A DNA stretch of 14,506 bases from JALZOC01 sp035758845 (GTDB lineage: Bacteria > Acidobacteriota > Vicinamibacteria > Vicinamibacterales > 2-12-FULL-66-21), in contig DASTVZ010000030.1 in NCBI GenBank assembly GCA_035758845.1, positions 1 to 14,506 on the forward strand. The letters are read 5' to 3'. The notes under the pieces were generated by a model. That model had not been told where the DNA came from. It worked only from the letters and a program-made list of their open reading frames with translations, and searched no databases. This document shows, piece after piece, positions 6,758 through 14,506 of the stretch (the stretch's first letter is position 1; the number at the start of each line of letters is the position of its first letter). The position numbers were made by a program, and so were the translations under genes.

Positions 6758-6774
6758 GACGAGCATTTGTAGAA

Positions 6775-8115
6775 ATGAAAACCGAATTCATCAACGTCAG
6801 CGACACACAGAAAAACCTCGTCGTCGAGATTCCGAGCACGGTGGTCGACGCGGAAATAGATAAGGTGGCGCGCGATTACAGCCGCGCGGCGCGCGTGCCG
6901 GGGTTTCGCCCGGGCAAAGTGCCGCCAAAGGTGGTGCGCCAGCGGTTCCGCGATCAGATCCTGCACGATGTCGCGCACGGCCTGATCCCGCGCGCGGTCG
7001 ACGAGGCGCTGCGAGAACGCGGCGTCGAGCCGGTCGATACTCCCGACATCCGCGACGTGGTCGTCGAAGAAGGGCAGCCGCTGAAATTCACGGCCTCATT
7101 TGAAACTGTGCCGCCGATTGAACCGGGCGACTACGCCACCATTACGCTGCACCAGAAGAACGCGACGGTGTCGGACGCGGCGGTCGACGACGCGCTCAAC
7201 AATCTGCGCGAGCGTGCGGCGCGGTACGAACCCGTGGTTGAAGCGCGCGGCATCCAGCGCGGCGACTCGGTCGTGATGGATCTGGTTCGCACGGCCATCC
7301 CGAAAGAAGAAGAACCGCTCGTCGTGATCGCCGGCGAGCCCTCTCCGCCACGATCCAGCGAACCGCAGAGCGATAAGCACGACGATGTGACCGTCGAGAT
7401 CGGCGCGAGCGCAAACCCGCCTGGCTTCGACGATCAGCTGATCGGGATGGACGAAGGGCGGCAGAAGACGTTCGACATTCGATTTCCGGACGATTACCCG
7501 GTCGAGGAACTGGCCGGAACGACCGTCAATTACTCGGTTGCGATCAAAGCCATTCGCACGCGCGTGGTCCCTCAACTCGACGACGAGTTCGCGAAGGATC
7601 TGGGAGACTTCGAGAACCTGGAGTCGTTGCGGACGCGCGTGCGATCCGACCTCGAGCACGAAGCGTCACATGAAGTAGAGCGCGATCTGCGGGGGGAACT
7701 ACTGAATCAGCTGGCGTCGCGGGTCACCTTCGAGCTGCCGGCCTCGCTTCTCGATCGAGAAATCGATCGCCGCATGGAAGAATTCGTCCGGCGGCTGATG
7801 GATCAGCAAATCGATCCGATGAAGGTGAACATCAACTGGGAAGAGTTTCGGGAGAAGCAGCGCGAGCCCGCAGCGGAGGCGGTTCGCGGCGCGCTGGCAC
7901 TCGACGAGGTCGCACGGCGGGAGCACATCACGGTCAGCGACGACGAGATTAACGCGGAAGTGGAGCGCTACGCCGAGCGGAGCAACCGCTCGGCGGCGGC
8001 GGTTCGGGCGAAACTCGAGAAGGAGGGGGGCATTGCACGCCTTTACTCGGGGTTGCGCCGCGAGAAGACCGTGGAGTTCCTGCTCTCCAAAGCCACAAAG
8101 ATTCAGGCGGGATGA
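6775..8115 (+). CDS. tig: Trigger factor (ribosome-associated chaperone)
   Basis: Trigger factor docks at the ribosome exit tunnel and shields emerging chains. The 446-residue protein shows the N-terminal ribosome-binding domain (1 to about 115) with the signature GFRPGKVP at 43-50. An FKBP-like prolyl isomerase domain spans about 160-255 (GDSVVMDL ... PPGFDDQLIGM). The C-terminal helical chaperone arms run from about 262 to 446, with VPQLDDEFAKDLGDFENLESLR at their start. Within the isomerase domain, residues about 175-205 carry a polar, proline-rich stretch (GEPSPPRSSEPQSDKHDD) where the family usually has a short loop, and the typical DG-x-x-F segment is not recognisable. Isomerase activity may therefore be reduced, although the chaperone role does not need it. 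The ATG is supported by the conserved N-terminus; no strong ribosome-binding site precedes it. tig before clpP-clpX is a common gene order. Confidence 0.95.
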   Translation: MKTEFINVSDTQKNLVVEIPSTVVDAEIDKVARDYSRAARVPGFRPGKVPPKVVRQRFRDQILHDVAHGLIPRAVDEALRERGVEPVDTPDIRDVVVEEGQPLKFTASFETVPPIEPGDYATITLHQKNATVSDAAVDDALNNLRERAARYEPVVEARGIQRGDSVVMDLVRTAIPKEEEPLVVIAGEPSPPRSSEPQSDKHDDVTVEIGASANPPGFDDQLIGMDEGRQKTFDIRFPDDYPVEELAGTTVNYSVAIKAIRTRVVPQLDDEFAKDLGDFENLESLRTRVRSDLEHEASHEVERDLRGELLNQLASRVTFELPASLLDREIDRRMEEFVRRLMDQQIDPMKVNINWEEFREKQREPAAEAVRGALALDEVARREHITVSDDEINAEVERYAERSNRSAAAVRAKLEKEGGIARLYSGLRREKTVEFLLSKATKIQAG

Positions 8116-8140
8116 GCCGATAGTTTTGTCGGGAGAAGGT

Positions 8141-8169
8141 TTCGGATTGTCACGACCGCGTGGTACAAT
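8141..8169 (+). promoter_or_regulatory. Probable extended -10 promoter for clpP
   Basis: TACAAT at 8164-8169 matches five of six -10 bases and is preceded by TG at 8161-8162, the extended -10 element. TTCGGA at 8141-8146 is a weak -35 hexamer at a 17-bp spacing. Transcription would start near 8176, leaving a leader of about 85 bases before clpP. This would let clpP-clpX be transcribed independently of tig. Confidence 0.5.
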
Positions 8170-8260
8170 TACGGCGACGATCCCGACACCTCCCTGATTT
8201 CAAACGACGGCACCCCCAGCAATCCGAACGCGCGACGAGAACTTCGGGGATCGATTTTTT

Positions 8261-8860
8261 ATGGCCGAACGCATGCAGCTCATCCCGATGGTGGTCGAAC
8301 AGACCAACCGAGGGGAACGGGCCTACGACATCTTTTCGCGGCTGTTGAAGGACAGCATTATCTTCGTCGGTACGCCGATCGACGACAACATCGCCAATCT
8401 GGTCATCGCCCAGATGCTCTTCCTGGAAGCGGAAGATCCGGACCGCGATATCCTTCTGTATATCAATAGCCCCGGCGGCGTCGTGACCGCCGGGATGGCG
8501 ATTTACGACACGATGCAGTTCATCAAGCCCGACGTGGCCACTTACTGCATCGGACAGGCCGCCTCGGTCGCCGCGGTACTGCTGGCCGCAGGGGCGAAAG
8601 GCAAGCGATACTCCCTCCCGAACTCACGGATTTTGATTCATCAGCCCTGGGTCCAGGGGTTGGGCGGCCAGACCACCGACATCGATATCCACGCGCGGGA
8701 GCTGCTCCGAACGCGGGAACGGCTGAACCAAATCCTGGCCCAGCACACCGGCCAGCCCTTGAAGCGAATACAGGACGATACCGAGCGGGATTACATCATG
8801 GGCCCCGAACAGGGCAAAGAATACGGTATTATTGACGATGTCATCCGGAAGCGGGCGTAG
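8261..8860 (+). CDS. clpP: ATP-dependent Clp protease proteolytic subunit ClpP
   Basis: ClpP is the serine peptidase that forms the 14-subunit chamber into which ClpX feeds unfolded proteins. The 199-residue sequence has the full triad: Ser102 in GQAASVAA, His127 in LIHQP, and Asp177 in DTERD. The oxyanion segment SPGGVVTAGMAIYDTMQ (70-86) is intact. Two details differ from the usual sequence. The nucleophile motif reads ASVAA rather than the common ASMGA, and the loop after His127 (WVQGLGGQ) is one residue longer than in E. coli ClpP. There is almost no propeptide: MAERMQLIPMVVEQT places the mature N-terminus within the first few residues. The gene lies 145 bp after tig, with its own likely promoter, and 29 bp before clpX. 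The ribosome-binding site is weak (GGGGA, ten bases upstream). Confidence 0.97.
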   Translation: MAERMQLIPMVVEQTNRGERAYDIFSRLLKDSIIFVGTPIDDNIANLVIAQMLFLEAEDPDRDILLYINSPGGVVTAGMAIYDTMQFIKPDVATYCIGQAASVAAVLLAAGAKGKRYSLPNSRILIHQPWVQGLGGQTTDIDIHARELLRTRERLNQILAQHTGQPLKRIQDDTERDYIMGPEQGKEYGIIDDVIRKRA

Positions 8861-8889
8861 GCGACGGATGGCCCAGTTTCGAAGAACCC

Positions 8890-10140
8890 ATGGTTAAAAA
8901 AGCCGGCGACGGCGAGATTCTCCGCTGCTCGTTCTGCAACAAGGACCAGAACGACGTCCGCAAACTGATTGCAGGACCCACGGTTTTCATCTGCGATGAA
9001 TGCGTCGAGGTCTGCAACGACATCATCGCCGACGACAACAAGTTCGAGGCACGCGGCGGGGCGCGCACCTCGCTGCCTGTCCCGCAGGAAATCAAGAAGT
9101 TCCTGGACGAATACGTCATCGGCCAGGAGCAGACGAAGAAGAAGCTCGCGGTCGCGGTCTATAACCATTACAAGCGGATCGAGATTCAAAAGCAGACCCG
9201 CAGCCGCAACGACATCGAGCTCACCAAATCGAACATCCTGCTCATTGGTCCGACCGGCACCGGCAAGACCCTCCTCGCCCAGACACTCGCAAAGCTTCTG
9301 TCGGTTCCCTTCACCATCGTCGATGCGACGACCTTGACCGAAGCGGGCTATGTCGGAGAGGACGTCGAGAACATCATTCTGAAGCTGCTGCAGGCCGCGG
9401 GCGGCGACATCGAGAAGTGCCAGCAGGGCATCATTTACATCGATGAAGTCGACAAGATCTGCCGCAAGGATGAAAACCCGTCGATCACGCGCGATGTTTC
9501 CGGCGAGGGGGTCCAACAGGCGCTGCTGAAGATTCTCGAGGGCACCGTCGCGAACGTCCCGCCGCAGGGCGGGCGCAAGCATCCGCACCAGGAATTCTTC
9601 CAGGTCGATACCACGAACATCCTGTTCATTTGCGGTGGGGCCTTCGTCGGTCTCGACAAGCAGATCGACCGGCGCACGGGCAAGAAAACCCTCGGCTTCA
9701 AGGCCGACGTCAAATCGGTCTCGAACCGCGACGTGGGGACGACGCTCGAAATGCTCGAGCCGGAAGACCTCATCAAGTACGGCCTGATTCCAGAATTCGT
9801 TGGACGCCTGCCGATCGTCGGCACGCTCCACGAACTCGACAAGGCCGCCCTCGTTCAGATTCTGACGCAGCCTCGCAACGCCATCACGCGTCAGTATCAA
9901 AAGTTGTTCGAGTACGAGAACGTGAAGCTGCGCTTCACCGATGATTCGCTCGAGGCGATTGCGGAAGCGGCACTCGCACGCAAGATTGGCGCCCGCGGCC
10001 TCCGGATGATCATCGAGGATCTCATGCTCGACCTGATGTACAACCTCCCCGGCCAGAAGAAGATCCGCGAGTGCGTCATCACCCGCGAGGTCGTGCAGTC
10101 CAAGGAAAAGCCCATTACGCTGATTGAAAAGGCAGGCTAA
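8890..10140 (+). CDS. clpX: ATP-dependent Clp protease ATPase subunit ClpX
   Basis: ClpX is the AAA+ hexamer that unfolds tagged substrates and threads them into ClpP. The 416-residue protein opens with the C4 zinc-binding domain (Cys13, Cys16, Cys35, Cys38) used for adaptor and substrate recognition. Walker A is GPTGTGKT at 120-127. The pore loop is GYVGEDVE near 153-160. Walker B is IIYIDE at 181-186. The arginine-containing RGLRMIIEDLM segment (sensor 2) lies near 372. The ClpP-docking loop, IGF in E. coli, reads LGF here (268-270), a conservative change. The length and all ATPase motifs are normal. It follows clpP by 29 bp in the same direction, so the two are almost certainly cotranscribed. 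Confidence 0.98.
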   Translation: MVKKAGDGEILRCSFCNKDQNDVRKLIAGPTVFICDECVEVCNDIIADDNKFEARGGARTSLPVPQEIKKFLDEYVIGQEQTKKKLAVAVYNHYKRIEIQKQTRSRNDIELTKSNILLIGPTGTGKTLLAQTLAKLLSVPFTIVDATTLTEAGYVGEDVENIILKLLQAAGGDIEKCQQGIIYIDEVDKICRKDENPSITRDVSGEGVQQALLKILEGTVANVPPQGGRKHPHQEFFQVDTTNILFICGGAFVGLDKQIDRRTGKKTLGFKADVKSVSNRDVGTTLEMLEPEDLIKYGLIPEFVGRLPIVGTLHELDKAALVQILTQPRNAITRQYQKLFEYENVKLRFTDDSLEAIAEAALARKIGARGLRMIIEDLMLDLMYNLPGQKKIRECVITREVVQSKEKPITLIEKAG

Positions 10141-10143
10141 CTA

Positions 10144-10213
10144 ATTGCTGATTTTCGATTGCTGATTGCTGATTGTGCGTTCAATCGGCATTCAGAAATC
10201 AGCAATCAGAAAT
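10144..10213. repeat. GATTGCTGATT-type repeats and inverted repeat before lon
   Basis: ATTGCTGATT occurs three times (10144, 10158, 10165) and its complement AATCAGCAAT once (10197). The best inverted pair is 10151-10167 with 10197-10213, 15 of 17 matching, around a 29-base loop. It fills most of the clpX-lon gap. It also keeps the lon frame open upstream of the true ATG, creating a false longer start at 10166. Confidence 0.8.
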
Positions 10214-10228
10214 TTCAGCGTCTCTACC

Positions 10229-12616
<2,388 letters not shown>

Positions 12617-12624
12617 CGCTTGCC

Positions 12625-12690
12625 GGGATGCGTGATCCGGGATGCGGGATCCGTTCGGGATCCGGATCCCGGATTCCGGATGCCGGATCC
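12625..12690. repeat. GATCC-rich repeat block between lon and engB
   Basis: GGGAT(C/G)C-like units recur through the whole gap. They include the perfect 14-bp palindrome GGGATCCGGATCCC at 12657-12670 and several imperfect GGATTCC and GGATGCC variants. It is the same family as the copies at 4060-4082, 5025-5054 and 13036-13115. The block reaches within six bases of the proposed engB start and supplies an in-frame but probably false ATG at 12642. Confidence 0.8.
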
Positions 12691-12695
12691 TGATA

Positions 12696-13406
12696 TTGAA
12701 AATTCTGAGCGCGCAGTTCGTCACCAGCGCGGCGTCTGGCGGCCGCGCGGACGACATCCCAGCGGACGGGCTCGCCCAGTTTGCGTTCGCGGGGCGCTCC
12801 AACGTCGGCAAGTCGACGCTGTTGAATGCGCTGACGCGCGCGAAGCTCGCGCGCACCAGTGCGGCTCCTGGTAAGACGAGGCTCGCCAACATCTACCGGG
12901 TCACGGTCGAGGGGGGACCCGGCGGACCGGGCCAGTGGCGCGTGTACTTCGTCGATCTGCCCGGATACGGATACGCGCGCGGGGGATCGGACGCAGCCTC
13001 GGAGCTTGGAGCGGTAGCGGCCGCGTATTACGCGTCGGGATCCGTGGTCCGGGATCCGGGATCCGATCGGACTGTCCGAGCAACTCCGGGATCGGATCCC
13101 GGACCACGGATCCCGGATCACGAAAGCGAGCGCGCACCTCGCGCGACACTGCATTTGATCGACGCGCGTCACCCGGGTCTTGATTCAGACCTCGATGCTG
13201 CTCGATGGTTTGACGCCCGCGGGGTCGCGCGCCACGTGGTCGCGACGAAGATCGACAAGTTGAATCGTTCGGAACGCATTCGGAACCTCAAAGAGCTCGA
13301 GCGGATTCTCGGAAGGCCGCCGCTGCCAGTTTCGGCAACGAGCGGCGAAGGATTGGATGAACTGTGGAAACTGATAGCAAGAGCAGCGAGGGAGCGGCAC
13401 CCGTGA
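12696..13406 (+). CDS. engB: Ribosome biogenesis GTPase EngB/YsxC (YihA), with repeat-encoded insertion
   Basis: EngB is a small GTPase needed for large-subunit assembly. I propose the TTG at 12696 because MKILSAQFVTSA matches the conserved EngB opening. The ATG at 12642 would add 18 residues (RDPFGIRIPDSGCRI...) that are translated GATCC repeat. From the TTG the protein has 236 residues: G1 GRSNVGKS at 33-40, the G2 threonine in PGKT (Thr61), G3 DLPG at 87-90, G4 TKID at 184-187 (usually TKxD) and G5 SAT at 213-215. Between G3 and LIDARH there are about 30 more residues than in E. coli YihA. Residues about 114-145 (SGSVVRDPGSD ... PGPRIPDHES) are translated from a perfect inverted repeat. 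The insertion falls in the region after switch II. All nucleotide-binding motifs remain, so the protein is probably functional. Its stop overlaps the rho start. Confidence 0.92.
   Translation: MKILSAQFVTSAASGGRADDIPADGLAQFAFAGRSNVGKSTLLNALTRAKLARTSAAPGKTRLANIYRVTVEGGPGGPGQWRVYFVDLPGYGYARGGSDAASELGAVAAAYYASGSVVRDPGSDRTVRATPGSDPGPRIPDHESERAPRATLHLIDARHPGLDSDLDAARWFDARGVARHVVATKIDKLNRSERIRNLKELERILGRPPLPVSATSGEGLDELWKLIARAARERHP
13036..13115. repeat. Perfect 23-bp inverted repeat of the GATCC family inside engB
   Basis: The arms 13036-13058 and 13093-13115 are exact reverse complements of 23 bases, starting CGGGATCCGTGGTCC and ending with GGGATCCG. The 34-base loop itself holds further GATCC units. 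The element is free of stop codons in the engB frame and would form a strong hairpin in the mRNA. It encodes EngB residues about 114-140. Confidence 0.92.
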
Positions 13407-14506
13407 ATACAGGCAGGCCTGCGCACGACCGACACGCCCGCGGGCGGGGACGCCCGGAGCAGGTGGCCGTCGCGGTGGAAGGCCAGCCGGCGGCGCCGGT
13501 GGTTGAACTGTCGACGCTCAAAGATATGAGCGTCACCGAGCTCACGAAGATCGCAAAGCAGCTGGACGTGCCGGGATCGTCCGGCATGCGGAAGCAGGAG
13601 TTGATCTTCGAGATCCTTCGTTCGCGCGCCGAGAAGAGCGGGCTGCTGTTTTCGGAGGGCGTGCTCGAAACCTTGCCCGACGGCTTCGGTTTTCTTCGCG
13701 CCCCCGACTACAACTACCTGCCAGGCCCGGACGACATCTACGTTTCCCCCTCACAAATACGAAAGTTCGACCTTCACACCGGAGATACGGTTTCCGGCCA
13801 GATTCGTCCACCGAAGGAAGGGGAGCGGTATTTCGCGCTGATCAAAGTTGAAGCGGTCAACTTCGAACCGCCCGAGAAGGCGCGCGAAAAAGTCTTCTTC
13901 GAAAACCTCACACCGCTCTATCCGCAGAACCGGATCAGTCTCGAGACCGCGTCCGATAACCTGTCTGCGCGCGTGATGGATCTCATGGTCCCGATTGGCA
14001 AAGGCCAACGCGGACTGATCGTGGCGCCGCCGCGGACCGGCAAGACCATGCTGCTGCAGAACATCGCCAACAGCATCACGACGAATCATCCCGAGGTGTA
14101 CCTGATCGTGCTGCTCATCGACGAGCGGCCGGAAGAAGTCACCGACATGCAGCGCTCGGTGAAAGGAGAGGTCATTTCGTCGACCTTCGACGAGCCCGCA
14201 ACCCGGCACGTGCAGGTGGCCGAGATGGTGATTGAAAAGGCGAAGCGCCTGGTCGAGCACCGGAAGGACGTGGTCATTCTGCTCGACTCGATTACCCGGT
14301 TGGCGCGCGCCTACAACACGATCGTCCCGCCATCGGGCAAGGTGCTCTCCGGTGGCGTCGACAGCAACGCGCTTCAGCGGCCGAAGCGCTTCTTTGGCGC
14401 CGCTCGCAACATCGAAGAAGGCGGATCGATGACGATCATCGCGACTGCGCTCATCGACACGGGGTCGCGGATGGACGAAGTCATCTTCGAGGAGTTCAAG
14501 GGCACC
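13403..14506 (+). CDS. rho: Transcription termination factor Rho (3' end beyond the window)
   Basis: Rho is the hexameric RNA helicase that ends transcription of untranslated RNA. The 368 visible codons start at a GTG that overlaps the engB stop by four bases (GTGA), an arrangement that suggests translational coupling. Residues 1-37 are a basic then acidic extension not found in E. coli Rho. The Rho N-terminal helical domain runs about 38-78 (LKDMSVTELTKIAKQL ... MRKQELIFEIL). The cold-shock-like RNA-binding domain covers about 80-155 (DGFGFLR, DDIYVSPSQIRKF). Walker A is APPRTGKT at 208-215, and Walker B VVILLDSITRLARAYN follows. The Q-loop/R-loop region (SGGVDSNAL, EEGGSMTIIATALIDTGS) is intact. 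The sequence ends at EEFKGT; about 80 residues should follow by comparison with E. coli. An ATG at 13526 is an alternative start, but the overlap favours the GTG. Confidence 0.95.
   Translation, partial: MNTGRPAHDRHARGRGRPEQVAVAVEGQPAAPVVELSTLKDMSVTELTKIAKQLDVPGSSGMRKQELIFEILRSRAEKSGLLFSEGVLETLPDGFGFLRAPDYNYLPGPDDIYVSPSQIRKFDLHTGDTVSGQIRPPKEGERYFALIKVEAVNFEPPEKAREKVFFENLTPLYPQNRISLETASDNLSARVMDLMVPIGKGQRGLIVAPPRTGKTMLLQNIANSITTNHPEVYLIVLLIDERPEEVTDMQRSVKGEVISSTFDEPATRHVQVAEMVIEKAKRLVEHRKDVVILLDSITRLARAYNTIVPPSGKVLSGGVDSNALQRPKRFFGAARNIEEGGSMTIIATALIDTGSRMDEVIFEEFKGT

Noticed and set aside
6569..6772. Small plus-strand open frame between the tRNA and tig
   Set aside because: It starts within the tRNA gene and runs through two inverted-repeat elements; no ribosome-binding site or protein-like composition.
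8791..9900. Minus-strand open frame of 369 codons opposite clpX
   Set aside because: Clearly a shadow of clpX, whose zinc finger and Walker motifs are intact; no motif in the antisense product.
10166..10228. Extended N-terminus of Lon from an upstream TTG
   Set aside because: The 21 extra codons are encoded by the GATTGCTGATT repeat region, while MELYETLPIVPLRD at 10229 is the conserved LonA start.
12625..13115. CRISPR array suggested by the repeated GGGATCC units
   Set aside because: The units vary in length and spacing, are partly coding, have no regular spacers, and no cas genes are present.

Overview
The window looks like a chromosomal segment of a high-GC Gram-negative bacterium. Acidobacteriota, probably the Vicinamibacteria, fits best: it has a DUF5916/CBM9-like outer-membrane barrel protein, an egtB-egtD ergothioneine pair, a bacterial Ku, and several families of short GC-rich dispersed repeats that I associate with that group. 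The lineage is an inference from gene content and style; there is no rRNA or other strict marker here.

Left half, all on the minus strand and read from right to left: ku (6460-5609), egtB (5555-4134), egtD (4055-3096), a small HNH endonuclease gene (3032-2523), and a DUF5916 outer-membrane protein (2390 to beyond the left edge). EgtD trimethylates histidine and EgtB adds the sulfur, so together they cover the core of ergothioneine synthesis. Ku belongs to end-joining repair of DNA double-strand breaks. Its partner LigD is not in the window.

Centre: a tRNA-Leu(UAG) on the plus strand, divergent from ku, followed by a 114-bp nested inverted-repeat element and a second hairpin.

Right half, all on the plus strand: tig (trigger factor), clpP, clpX, lon, engB (ribosome-assembly GTPase) and the start of rho, which runs off the right edge. 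This groups nascent-chain folding with the two main ATP-dependent proteases, then ribosome biogenesis and transcription termination. A likely extended -10 promoter sits just before clpP.

The most unusual layer is the repeats. A GATCC-rich, GGTCCGGGATCC-type repeat occurs between egtB and egtD, between lon and engB, inside the egtB reading frame, and as a perfect 23-bp inverted repeat inside the engB reading frame. In egtB it lies beside a second palindromic repeat (18/22 matching arms) that is also translated. Both genes stay open and keep their catalytic motifs, so the repeats appear to add roughly 30 residues of low-complexity sequence to each protein. This resembles in principle the protein-coding palindromic elements described in Rickettsia, but with different sequences. 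A GATTGCTGATT-type repeat lies before lon, and a CCAGCCGCC-type repeat flanks the HNH gene and encodes part of its C-terminal tail.
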